From the NCBI RefSeq assembly GCF_029946185.1, contig NZ_JAQSEA010000091.1:1-58350 (forward strand): a stretch of 58,350 nt of DNA, read 5' to 3'. The notes under the pieces were generated by a model. That model was given only the letters and a program-made list of their open reading frames with translations. It did not search any database and was not told where the DNA came from. Below are positions 1 to 8,253 of the stretch, in pieces (the first letter of the stretch is position 1; every line of letters begins with the position of its first letter). Made by a program: the position numbers and the translations under genes. This DNA is from Prosthecobacter sp. (GTDB taxonomy: Bacteria; Verrucomicrobiota; Verrucomicrobiia; Verrucomicrobiales; Verrucomicrobiaceae).

Positions 1-50
1 CCTCCCTGCGGTATGAGGTGGAGGCCGTTGCCGTGCGCAAAACCCACTGA
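1..50 (+). CDS. 3' end of an unidentified upstream gene
   Basis: One frame is open from the window edge to a TGA at 48-50 and would encode a 15-residue tail ending in VAVRKTH. It stops 6 bp before the next ATG, which fits the tight spacing of the following plus-strand genes. Too little is present to name a product, and the frame could be fortuitous. Confidence 0.4.
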   Translation, partial: SLRYEVEAVAVRKTH

Positions 51-56
51 ACCGCG

Positions 57-902
57 ATGAACAACGACGAAGCAGCGCGCCGTGCCTACTGGGCGGATCA
101 AATGGAGCAAGGCTACGCGATTGTGCAGAAGCTCATCGCGTTTCCGGTCAATGAATGTGGGGAACGCTTTGCCTCGATCCCCGATGCCGCCGCTGCGGCG
201 AATGTGGAGATGCTCTTTTCCACCAGCAAGATCGCGGGTGATCTGGACCGCGTTTACTTTCTGCGCGAGAGCCTCGTGCGTGATGTCATCACCATCGGGC
301 GCGAGATGAATGAGCGTGGCTGGATTTTGAAAATTGAGGACGGCTTTCGTTCGCTGGACATGCAGGGTCAGTTGGTGCGCAAGCCATCGGTCTTCGACAC
401 AGTTTTGAAGAAGTGCATCTGGGAACTTGGCGGAGAAACCCCGTCCACGGAAATGATGTTTCGGCGTGCCATCGTGCTGACGGCCAACATGCCGAAGATC
501 GGCGCTCACATGTCGGGATCGGCCATCGACATCTCGGTTTTTCGGCGTGACGACGGCACCGAAGTCTGGCGTGGCTATCCGTATCTCGAAATGAGCGAGT
601 GCACGCCGATGAGATCGCCCTTCGTCGCTCCTGAGCATGTTGCCACTCGGCTTGAGATCGCTGCGATGATGGAAAAGCACGGCTTCATTCATTTCCCGTT
701 CGAGTTCTGGCACTTCGATAAGGACGACGCCGGGATGCATATCCTCACCGGCAATCCGGCACCCTGTCGTTTTGGTCCGGTGAACTGGGACTCGCGTACC
801 AACGAAGTCACGCCAGTGATCGATCCATTCGCTCTCCTCAATCCGCTACCGGTGATCGAAAAGGAAATCGTCGCCGCCTTGGAACGTGTCCACACCGACT
901 AA
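57..902 (+). CDS. D-alanyl-D-alanine dipeptidase-like (VanX/peptidase M15D family)
   Basis: A 281-residue protein with the hallmarks of the VanX/DdpX zinc D,D-dipeptidases. These are an Arg-containing GFRSLDMQ segment near residue 97, the zinc motif HMSGSAIDIS near residue 153 (consensus SxHxxGxAxD) and a downstream EFWHFD near residue 217 (consensus ExWH), which supplies the catalytic Glu and third zinc ligand. Members hydrolyse D-Ala-D-Ala or related dipeptides from peptidoglycan turnover. I see no signal peptide, so it is probably cytoplasmic. It is longer than VanX (about 200 residues), with an extended N-terminus. It stops 4 bp before the next gene and is probably co-transcribed with it. 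No van resistance genes are adjacent, so a role in peptidoglycan dipeptide use is more likely than glycopeptide resistance (inference). Confidence 0.8.
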   Translation: MNNDEAARRAYWADQMEQGYAIVQKLIAFPVNECGERFASIPDAAAAANVEMLFSTSKIAGDLDRVYFLRESLVRDVITIGREMNERGWILKIEDGFRSLDMQGQLVRKPSVFDTVLKKCIWELGGETPSTEMMFRRAIVLTANMPKIGAHMSGSAIDISVFRRDDGTEVWRGYPYLEMSECTPMRSPFVAPEHVATRLEIAAMMEKHGFIHFPFEFWHFDKDDAGMHILTGNPAPCRFGPVNWDSRTNEVTPVIDPFALLNPLPVIEKEIVAALERVHTD

Positions 903-906
903 TCTG

Positions 907-3366
907 ATGAAATGCCTCCTCTTCTTCCTCCCTCTGGCTGTGTTTGCTCAGTCGGGTCCACCACCCAAAGCACCCGAAGTGCCGAGAGAACTGCCAGCGC
1001 AGATCGAAACGTTGCAGCCAGGTGTGAAGCTGACGCTGCTTGCAGAGCACCCGGATCTTGTCACACCGACTGGCATCGCTGTGGATAAAAACGGGAACAT
1101 CTATTCCATTTCCTGCCACACGCATTTCCGGCCGGAGCACTACGACGGCCCGGTGCATGATGAGGTGCTGGTGTTTGATGCGAACGGCAAAAATCGCCGG
1201 GTTTTTTACAACAAGACGGATGCGACCATGCATGTGGAGATTGGACCGGATGGCTGGATCTATCTCGCAGAACGTGATCGTGTGCTGCGCGTGAAGGACA
1301 CGAATGGCGATGGCATTGGCGATGTGGAGGAGAATTTGGTGACGCTCGATTCCGTTGCAGACTACCCGCACAACGGTCTCAGCGGCATGGCCTGGCATCC
1401 CGATGGCGGCCTTGCTTTCTCGCTCGGCGAAAATTTTGGCAAGGACTGGACGCTCACGGCCAAGGATGGCTCCAAGGTCAGCGGGCGCGGCGAAGGCGGC
1501 GTGTTTCGCTGCACGGCGGATGGCAAGCAGATGCGGCGCATTGCCCGTGGTTTCTGGAATCCCTTTGGACTGCTCGTGCGGAAGGACGGTGAGATTTTCG
1601 CTGCGGAAAATGATCCGGGGAGTCGTCCGCCATGCCGTCTGCTAAACATCGTCGAAGGTGCGGACTACGGTTTCCAGTGGGTGTATGGCAGCGCGCCAGT
1701 GCATCCTTTCGTTGCATGGAATGGCGAGCTGCGTGGTACGCTCGGCATGGTGCAGCCTTGCGGCGAAGGCCCCTGTGCGATCGTGGAACTCGGCGGCGGT
1801 GTGCTGATTCCGAGCTGGAGCGACCACAGTGTCGATTATTTCCCGCTCACACGCAAAGGCGCAGGTTACACCTCCGAGCGCATTCCGTTGGTCAAAGGCA
1901 GCGACTTTTTTCGCCCTACCTGCATGGCGGTCGGACCCGATGGCGCCTTTTATCTCAATGACTGGGTATTCAGCTCCTACCCCATCCACAAACGTGGGCG
2001 TCTGTGGAAGCTGGAGATTGATCCTGCGAAAGCGACATGGGTGAAGGCCAAACCGGATGCGCCGAATGACGATGCGCGTCTGGCCGAGGACCTGCGCACT
2101 GGCAAAGCCACGCTCGAAACGAACAAGCTCCTGGAGCTTGCGCATGGCAGCGATGCGTATCTTGCTGATGCTGCTTTGACGGCACTGGCGCGTGGCAAGT
2201 GGACAGTTGAGATGTTGAAGCAACTGCCTGCACTAGATCGAGTCTGGGCCTTCGTCGCGCTGCGGCGTGTTGATTTGAACGAGGAGAAATGGGTGCGCGC
2301 GTTTCTGAGCGATGCTGATCCTGAAATGCGCTTTGAGTGTCTGCGCTGGATTGCGGATGCTGTGTTGACTGAGTTTACGCCGCAGGTCGAAGCGATGCTG
2401 TCAGACCCGACACTCGACTATCGGATGTTTGAAGCCGTGCTCGCCACCTGGAACACGCTGCGTGGTAATCCCGGCGCAGGTGTGACGAATCCAGAGGTGC
2501 TCGTCGAGCGCATCATGGATTCCAAGACACCTGCGCGCCTCAAGGGCTATGCGCTCCGTCTGGTTCCAGCCGCAAACAAGCAGCTGACGGTGCCGTTGCT
2601 GCGCGAACTTTATGCCGCAGGTGATCCTATGCTCTCACAGGAAGCCGTGCGCACACTGGCGGCACGCAACGCGGATGATGCGCGTGCTGTACTGGCTGAG
2701 ATTGCCGCCGATGAATCGCAAAAGATGGCGCTGCGGGCCGATGCCATCGTCGGGCTCGCGAGTTCCACCCGACCTGAAGAACTGGTAGTGCTGGCGAAAC
2801 TGGCCGCAGGCAAGGATGGCAGTCTGCGTGACGAAGCCCGGCGTGCATTACGCTATACAGACAAGGACACGTCCTTTGTGATGAGCACGACCCGCCCTGC
2901 GTTTGATGATACCGCTGCATGGCTAAAGCTGCTGGATGGGCTGCCTGGCAAGGCCGATGCGGATGCGGGGAGACGCATTTTTTTCCATTCCAAAGTCGGC
3001 CTCTGCGCCACCTGTCATCGTCACAGCGGGCGTGGCAATGTGGTCGGTCCAGATTTGAGCCTCGTCTCAAAACAAGGAGATCGCGCGGCAATTTTGCGCT
3101 CCATTCTTGAGCCCAGCCGCGAGGTGGCACCGCAGTTTTATCCTTCGCAGGTCAAGCTCAAGGACGGCAGCGAATTCATCGGCATCATGCTGCGCTCTTC
3201 CAGCACCGAGGTCTTTCGTGATCTCACCGGCAAGGAGCGCTCCTTTCCGCAGACGGACATCGTCAAACGCACGGAGTTGAAAACATCGCTCATGCCGCAA
3301 GGACTGGTGATGTCGCTGACGGATGAAGAATTGCGCGATTTGCTCGCCTTTCTCACCGTTCAGTAG
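907..3366 (+). CDS. Membrane-bound dehydrogenase with PVC-type C-terminal heme-binding domain
   Basis: About 819 residues, starting at the ATG at 907 because a clean signal peptide (MKCLLFFLPLAVFAQS) follows it and an upstream in-frame ATG at 886 lies inside the previous gene. Residues about 40-370 form a PQQ-sugar-dehydrogenase-like beta-propeller with repeated GPDG and DxNGDG segments. Residues about 390-670 look like HEAT-type helical repeats. The C-terminus has one c-type heme motif, CATCHRHSG, followed by GPDLSLVSKQGDR, LEPSREVAPQF and the KLKDGSEFIGI tail typical of the PVC heme-binding domain. Such proteins are exported oxidoreductases of unknown substrate, often beside sugar or sulfatase genes. 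The gene sits in a four-gene plus-strand run, 4 bp after the VanX-like gene and 4 bp before the FG-GAP gene. Confidence 0.9.
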   Translation: MKCLLFFLPLAVFAQSGPPPKAPEVPRELPAQIETLQPGVKLTLLAEHPDLVTPTGIAVDKNGNIYSISCHTHFRPEHYDGPVHDEVLVFDANGKNRRVFYNKTDATMHVEIGPDGWIYLAERDRVLRVKDTNGDGIGDVEENLVTLDSVADYPHNGLSGMAWHPDGGLAFSLGENFGKDWTLTAKDGSKVSGRGEGGVFRCTADGKQMRRIARGFWNPFGLLVRKDGEIFAAENDPGSRPPCRLLNIVEGADYGFQWVYGSAPVHPFVAWNGELRGTLGMVQPCGEGPCAIVELGGGVLIPSWSDHSVDYFPLTRKGAGYTSERIPLVKGSDFFRPTCMAVGPDGAFYLNDWVFSSYPIHKRGRLWKLEIDPAKATWVKAKPDAPNDDARLAEDLRTGKATLETNKLLELAHGSDAYLADAALTALARGKWTVEMLKQLPALDRVWAFVALRRVDLNEEKWVRAFLSDADPEMRFECLRWIADAVLTEFTPQVEAMLSDPTLDYRMFEAVLATWNTLRGNPGAGVTNPEVLVERIMDSKTPARLKGYALRLVPAANKQLTVPLLRELYAAGDPMLSQEAVRTLAARNADDARAVLAEIAADESQKMALRADAIVGLASSTRPEELVVLAKLAAGKDGSLRDEARRALRYTDKDTSFVMSTTRPAFDDTAAWLKLLDGLPGKADADAGRRIFFHSKVGLCATCHRHSGRGNVVGPDLSLVSKQGDRAAILRSILEPSREVAPQFYPSQVKLKDGSEFIGIMLRSSSTEVFRDLTGKERSFPQTDIVKRTELKTSLMPQGLVMSLTDEELRDLLAFLTVQ

Positions 3367-3370
3367 CGGC

Positions 3371-4558
3371 ATGCGCCGGATTCTCATTTTAGCAGCTTTG
3401 TGTACCACAGCTTCACTGAGGGCTAACGATACGGTGATCCTAGCACCTGGTACGTCTTGGGCTCGTCACACCATCGACAATACCTCACGTGGAGCGGACG
3501 GGGTGAAGCTGGGGGATCTGAACAAGGATGGCCTGCCGGACATCGTCACCGGCTGGGAGGAGGGTGGTGTGGTGCGGGTTTATTTGAATCCCGGTGCGGC
3601 GAAAGCACTTGAGCCGTGGGAGCAGCTCACCGTGGGTGCGGTGAAAGATGTCGAAGAGGCGATCTTCACTGATCTGGATGGCGATGGAGAACTTGAGGTG
3701 GTCAGTGGCACTGAAGGCAAGACCTGCACGCTGTACTGGCATCGACTGGTGGACGGCGCATGGACTACGGAGGCCTTTCCAGCTGCGACAAACACCCAGA
3801 TGTGGATGCAGGTGGCGGCGCTTGATCTCGACGGGCAGCACGGACCCGACCTGCTGGTGGCATCCAAAAACAAAGGCGCTGCCGTGAGCTGGTTGCAGGC
3901 ACCGCAGAAGGCGGATGATCTCCAGGCATGGACATTGCACAAACTGCGCGATGCCGGCTGGGTCATGTCACTCACGCCGCAGGACATGGATGGTGATGGT
4001 GACGTGGATGCTGTTTTCAGCGACCGCAAAGGCGAATGTGCCGGCGTGTTTTGGTTGGAGAATCCCGGTGCAGCGGGGAATCGCAAGTATGCCGCATGGA
4101 CAGAGCATGCCATTGGCGGTCTGGGAAAACAGGTCATGTTTGCCGATCTCGGAGATGTGAATGGAGACGGCTTGATGGATGTCGCGGTGGCGGCCAAGCC
4201 GGTGGACATCGTGCTTTGTCTGTGCAAATCTGGGGGTGGGTGGGAGGAGCATGTACTGAAGCTGGATGGCGCAAACTTAGGCGATGCGAAAGCGGTCAAG
4301 ATTGCGGATCTGAATGGCGACAAACTGCCGGACCTCCTGTTCACTTGCGAAAATGCCAAAGGGAAACTTGAGGGCATTGTTTGGCTGGAGCAACAGCGCG
4401 GCGGACCCTGGAAGCAGCACACACTCGGCGGGCCCGAGGGCTTGAAGTATGATCTCATGCAGACGCTTGATCTGGACGGCGATGGCGATCTCGATGTCAT
4501 CACCTGTGAGGAGCGTGATCAACTTGGCGTGTTTTGGTATGAGAATCCGCACAAGTAA
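3371..4558 (+). CDS. Secreted FG-GAP/VCBS repeat beta-propeller protein
   Basis: About 395 residues. The ATG at 3371 directly precedes a signal peptide (MRRILILAALCTTASLRA); an ORF start at 3323 would overlap the upstream gene and bury the signal. The mature part is a series of FG-GAP/VCBS-like repeats, each with a calcium-binding DxNxDGLPD or DxDGDGDxD loop, for example GDLNKDGLPDIVTG, TDLDGDGELEVVSG, QDMDGDGDVDAVFS and LDLDGDGDLDVITC. The fold should be a seven-bladed propeller. Such proteins are common secreted partners of PVC dehydrogenases; no catalytic residues can be assigned. It is likely co-transcribed with the dehydrogenase (4-bp gap) and the ceramidase-like gene (16-bp gap). Confidence 0.85.
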   Translation: MRRILILAALCTTASLRANDTVILAPGTSWARHTIDNTSRGADGVKLGDLNKDGLPDIVTGWEEGGVVRVYLNPGAAKALEPWEQLTVGAVKDVEEAIFTDLDGDGELEVVSGTEGKTCTLYWHRLVDGAWTTEAFPAATNTQMWMQVAALDLDGQHGPDLLVASKNKGAAVSWLQAPQKADDLQAWTLHKLRDAGWVMSLTPQDMDGDGDVDAVFSDRKGECAGVFWLENPGAAGNRKYAAWTEHAIGGLGKQVMFADLGDVNGDGLMDVAVAAKPVDIVLCLCKSGGGWEEHVLKLDGANLGDAKAVKIADLNGDKLPDLLFTCENAKGKLEGIVWLEQQRGGPWKQHTLGGPEGLKYDLMQTLDLDGDGDLDVITCEERDQLGVFWYENPHK

Positions 4559-4574
4559 GACGTATTGAAGGGCC

Positions 4575-5987
4575 ATGAAATCTGTCATCTTCGCGCTGCT
4601 GATCATTGCACCTTCACTTTTCGGGCAATCCAAAATGCTTCGCGCGGGTGCGGCGGCGGTGGACATCACACCCACCGAGTTTCCCGTGAATATGCCCGGG
4701 GGATTCAGCAAGAACCTTGCGGACAAGGCGCATGATCCGTTTCATGCCCGCGCGCTCGTGCTCGACGATGGTAAAACGACGATCGCAATGGTGGTGGTGG
4801 ATGTTCTCGGTGCGGGCCCGGACGTGCTCAATGAAGCGAAGGCCATCGCCGCGGCAAAGACAGGCATGGCGGTGGACAAGATGCTCGTCAGCTCCACGCA
4901 TACACACAGCGGGCCGTCGGTGAATACACGTAGCGAGGCGGCGGCACGCTATTACAAGCGGTTTGTCGAGGGCATTGCGGAGTCGATCATCAAGGCGCAT
5001 GCGGCGCTGCGGCCAGCGACTGTCGGTGCTGCAGCTCACTCGCTTCCTGATGAAGTTTTCAATCGCCGCTGGTATCTGAAGCCGGGGAAAATGCCTCTCA
5101 ATCCCTTTGGCCGGATGGACAAGGTGAAGATGAATCCTGGCACCAGTCCGGATGTGATCGATCATCCTGCCGGACCCACGGACCCGGACATCACGATCAT
5201 TTCGGTGCAGGATGCCAAGCGGAAACCCCTTGCCGTTTATGCGAACTACTCGCTGCATTACGTGGGCGGCGCGCCTGCAGGCGAGATGTCGGCGGATTAC
5301 TTTGGTGAATTTGCCCGCGTCATGCCCTCACGCGTGCGTGGCGATGAAAACTTCGTGGCGATGATGTCCAACGGGACCTCCGGCGACATCAACAACATCC
5401 CTTTTGGCGTGACGCGTCCGCCGCGTGAACCGTTTGAGCAGATTCGCATTGTGGCACAAAAAGCGGCGGACACTGCGTGGCTGGCGCAGCGGAAGATTGA
5501 AAAACATCGGGGTGATGTAACGCTGGGCATGCTGCAGCGTGAGATCACTCTGAAGTATCGCCGCCCATCTGAGCAGGAGGTTGCGGAGGCGAAGGCGGTG
5601 CTCGCGGTGAAAGACAAGGAGGCTGTCGAGAAACTGCCGCGTCTGGCGAAAAACTATGCCGGGAGCGTGGTTGCCGCGATGGAGCGAAAGGAAGAAACAA
5701 TCACGGTGCAGCTGCAAGCCATTCGCATCGGTGATCTTGTCGTGTGTGCCATTCCATTTGAGACGTTTGTTGAGATCGGTCTCGATTTGAAAAAGCGCAG
5801 CCCGTTTCCGCAGACGATGGTCGTCGGTCTCGCCAATGGCCGCCACGGCTACCTGCCCACGCTGGAGCAGCACAAGCTCGGCGGCTACGAGACCTGGCTG
5901 GGCACGAATCAGGTGCAGGAGGACACAAGTGTCATTCTCACGGACAACCTGCTGGAGATGCTGGCGGAATTGAAGAAAGCGGAATGA
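4575..5987 (+). CDS. Neutral/alkaline non-lysosomal ceramidase-like hydrolase, secreted
   Basis: 470 residues with an N-terminal signal peptide (MKSVIFALLIIAPSLFGQ). The sequence matches the ceramidase N-terminal domain family: an AAAVDITPTE start, a zinc-site SSTHTHSGPS near residue 110, the NYSLHYVGG segment near residue 222, and SNGTSGDINN near residue 260, which holds the position of the nucleophilic Ser in neutral ceramidases. In environmental PVC bacteria this family is large and the true substrates are mostly unknown, so ceramide hydrolysis should not be assumed. It closes the plus-strand run beginning at 57 and converges on the histidine kinase gene with a 6-bp gap. Confidence 0.85.
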   Translation: MKSVIFALLIIAPSLFGQSKMLRAGAAAVDITPTEFPVNMPGGFSKNLADKAHDPFHARALVLDDGKTTIAMVVVDVLGAGPDVLNEAKAIAAAKTGMAVDKMLVSSTHTHSGPSVNTRSEAAARYYKRFVEGIAESIIKAHAALRPATVGAAAHSLPDEVFNRRWYLKPGKMPLNPFGRMDKVKMNPGTSPDVIDHPAGPTDPDITIISVQDAKRKPLAVYANYSLHYVGGAPAGEMSADYFGEFARVMPSRVRGDENFVAMMSNGTSGDINNIPFGVTRPPREPFEQIRIVAQKAADTAWLAQRKIEKHRGDVTLGMLQREITLKYRRPSEQEVAEAKAVLAVKDKEAVEKLPRLAKNYAGSVVAAMERKEETITVQLQAIRIGDLVVCAIPFETFVEIGLDLKKRSPFPQTMVVGLANGRHGYLPTLEQHKLGGYETWLGTNQVQEDTSVILTDNLLEMLAELKKAE

Positions 5988-5993
5988 GCACGG

Positions 5994-7433
5994 CTAAGCG
6001 TTGGGGATGTAAATGGTGATCTCCAGGCCAGCAGGTTCGCGCAGTCGCGCGGTCACGCTGCCATAGCATGCTTCGATGCAGCGCCTGGTGATGGCAAGAC
6101 CGAGGCCGCTGCCGCCGGTGGAGCGGCGGCGTGCAGCTTCTGGACGATAGAAGGGCTCGAACAAACGCGGCAAAGCTTCTTGAGACACACCCGGGCCTTG
6201 ATCGGAGATGCGGATGACGATGTTGCCGTTTTGCTGATCGGCGTGGATTTGAATGGGGCCGGATTCAGCGGCGTAGCGGGCGGCATTGCGCAGGATGTTG
6301 CCGATGGCACGGTCGAGCGCGTCACGCAGCGAATGCACCTGCAACTCCGTGGCCACGTTAAGTTGAATGTCCGCTTCAGGCGCTTCACGGGTGATGACGG
6401 CTGTGATCAATTCATGAAGGTGGATGTCTTCGGCGGTTTCGCGCTCGGGCAGAGTCTCGGCTTTGGAGAAGGCGAGCACTTCTTCGACCAGCCGCGCCAT
6501 GTGCTGGAGTTCAGCGTCGAGTTTTTGCAGATAGGCAGATTGCTCCGGTGTGCTGCGTTGTTCCACCACGCCAAGAGCCATCTGCATACGCGCAATCGGT
6601 GAGCACAGCTCATGCGCCACGTCTGCGGTGATGCGCCGCTGCTGCGCCACGTATTCGCCGAGCTGAGCGGCCATGGTGTTTACTGAGGTGGATAACTCAC
6701 CCAGTTCATCGTTGCGGCCGCGTGAGACACGTTCGCCGAAGTTTCCCTGCGCAATGCGGCCTGCGGCATGGTTGAGCTGTCCGATGAAACCGGTGATGCT
6801 GCGAACGAAGGGCATCCAGACGAGTGAGGATAGAAGCAACGCTGCTGCGGCGAGTCCGAGCCAGGGCCATAGATCAAAGAACAGGCCGCCTCCTGTGATG
6901 GTGTTTGATACCATGAGCAGGGTCAGCGGGCGGTGGCCGCCCTGCTGGGTGAGGTCGAGATGAATGCCGGCCCAATAGTGCGCGGGCTCACCGGCGCGCA
7001 GCATGAAGCGAGGCTTGGGCGGGGCATCGGTGGGTCTTTTTCGGACTACGCCAGGAGGTGGGCGTCGCGGCGGTGGGCGGTCGTTCGGACTGCGCTTGTC
7101 GATGAGTTTTGGCAGCACCTCCGCAGGAACTTGAACGCTTGCGCCCATGACCTGAGTCCCGCTGTTGCTGAAAAGGGCGAAGGTCACGTTATACTGTGAT
7201 CCGTGCTGTTGCAGCGCTGCAGGCCATTCCTGCTCGGGGAGCTGTGAGAGCTCGTCCGTGATGCTGTCGCCTATGGCGGAGATGCGTTCGCCTGCTTCCC
7301 CGGAGAACATCCAGTCCAGGCTCATGCGAAATTGCATGCTGAGGAATCCAAACACGAGCAAAGCCAGCACCAGCAGATTCACCCCGAACCAGAGGAGGAT
7401 TTTCAGATAGAGAGGCAGGCGTAATCGGCTCAT
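5994..7433 (-). CDS. Sensor histidine kinase, CpxA-like
   Basis: 479 residues. There are transmembrane segments at about 10-32 and 188-210, with a periplasmic loop of about 155 residues between them that contains an odd Pro/Arg-rich stretch (residues about 119-140). A HAMP region follows (about 210-262), then a HisKA dimerisation domain with the phospho-acceptor His274 in DVAHELCSPI. The ATPase domain has an N box (GNILRNAARYA), a G1 box (DQGPGVS) and a G2 box (GGSGLGLAI). Architecture and H-box resemble CpxA-type envelope sensors. It starts 6 nt after the response regulator gene, so the two form one operon on the minus strand. The signal is unknown. Confidence 0.9.
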   Translation of the reverse strand: MSRLRLPLYLKILLWFGVNLLVLALLVFGFLSMQFRMSLDWMFSGEAGERISAIGDSITDELSQLPEQEWPAALQQHGSQYNVTFALFSNSGTQVMGASVQVPAEVLPKLIDKRSPNDRPPPRRPPPGVVRKRPTDAPPKPRFMLRAGEPAHYWAGIHLDLTQQGGHRPLTLLMVSNTITGGGLFFDLWPWLGLAAAALLLSSLVWMPFVRSITGFIGQLNHAAGRIAQGNFGERVSRGRNDELGELSTSVNTMAAQLGEYVAQQRRITADVAHELCSPIARMQMALGVVEQRSTPEQSAYLQKLDAELQHMARLVEEVLAFSKAETLPERETAEDIHLHELITAVITREAPEADIQLNVATELQVHSLRDALDRAIGNILRNAARYAAESGPIQIHADQQNGNIVIRISDQGPGVSQEALPRLFEPFYRPEAARRRSTGGSGLGLAITRRCIEACYGSVTARLREPAGLEITIYIPNA

Positions 7434-7439
7434 GAGGGA

Positions 7440-8150
7440 TCAGCGATTTGGCGTGACGAGCTGATATCCGTAGCCGCGCACGGTCTTGATGAACTGCGGG
7501 TTCTTTGGGTCGTCCCCGAGTTTGCGACGCAGGGTGGAAATGTGCATGTCGATGGCGCGGTCAAACACATCCCATTCACGGTCGGCGACATCTTCAATGA
7601 GCTGCTCGCGTGTGCGCACGCGGCCATGGGCCTTTGCCAGCGAGAGCAGGAGGCCAAATTCTGCTGGAGTGAGTTCCAGAGGCGAGTCTCCGAGCACGAC
7701 CACGTGCGAATCCGCATTGATGCGCAGCGGGCCGACAATGAGCTCCCTCATGGGGGCCTGCGGTGAGGTTTCCGCCACCCAGCCGGAGCGCCGGAGAACG
7801 GCGCGCAGGCGGGCGAGGAGTTCACGCGATGAAAAAGTCTTTGGAAGGTAGTCATCCGCACCGAGTTCGAGGCCGACGATGCGGTCCACCTCTTCACCCC
7901 GCCCGGTGAGCATCATGACCGGCACCTTGGATTTTGTGCGGATGCGCCGCAGCACCTCGAAGCCATCGCAGCCGGGCATCATCACATCGAGGATGATCGC
8001 ATGCCACGGCTCACTGGTGGCGCGCTCGGCCCCGCTGTTGCCTTCGTGTTCGCACTCGACCTCAAAGCCCATGGGCTTCAAGTAATCCGCCACGAGCTGG
8101 GAGAGCTCGGTGTCGTCGTCGATCACAAGGATGCGCGTGGCGGAAGGCAT
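7440..8150 (-). CDS. Response regulator, OmpR/CpxR family
   Basis: 236 residues. The receiver domain (about 5-120) has acidic residues Asp11-13, phospho-acceptor Asp55 in ILDVMMPG, Thr82 and Lys104. A winged-helix DNA-binding domain occupies about 140-233, with the family signatures LTPAEFGLL, REQLIEDV and KTVRGYGYQL. It is the partner of the downstream histidine kinase. It is transcribed divergently from the YHYH/sulfatase operon, and the gap between them holds direct repeats of the kind bound by OmpR-family regulators (8201-8242). It therefore probably controls its own operon, the YHYH operon, or both. Confidence 0.93.
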   Translation of the reverse strand: MPSATRILVIDDDTELSQLVADYLKPMGFEVECEHEGNSGAERATSEPWHAIILDVMMPGCDGFEVLRRIRTKSKVPVMMLTGRGEEVDRIVGLELGADDYLPKTFSSRELLARLRAVLRRSGWVAETSPQAPMRELIVGPLRINADSHVVVLGDSPLELTPAEFGLLLSLAKAHGRVRTREQLIEDVADREWDVFDRAIDMHISTLRRKLGDDPKNPQFIKTVRGYGYQLVTPNR

Positions 8151-8200
8151 GGGTGGAATATCGCCAGCAGAGCCGTGGTTCGCGAGTTTCTTTACTGTTT

Positions 8201-8242
8201 GCTGACAAATCAGCGGACATCCGCTGATAAACGGCTGACATC
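8201..8242. promoter_or_regulatory. Array of four direct repeats, candidate response-regulator binding site
   Basis: Four related 9-mers begin at 8201 (GCTGACAAA), 8213 (GCGGACATC), 8223 (GCTGATAAA) and 8234 (GCTGACATC), roughly one helical turn apart. The second and third overlap a 20-bp palindrome at 8209-8228 (arms ATCAGCGGA and TCCGCTGAT). OmpR-family regulators bind direct repeats about 10-11 bp apart, and the array lies between such a regulator (start 8150) and the divergent YHYH gene (start 8254). The sites end only 11 bp before the YHYH ATG, so repression of that gene or activation of the regulator operon are both possible. Confidence 0.55.
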
Positions 8243-8253
8243 ACGGCTACAGC

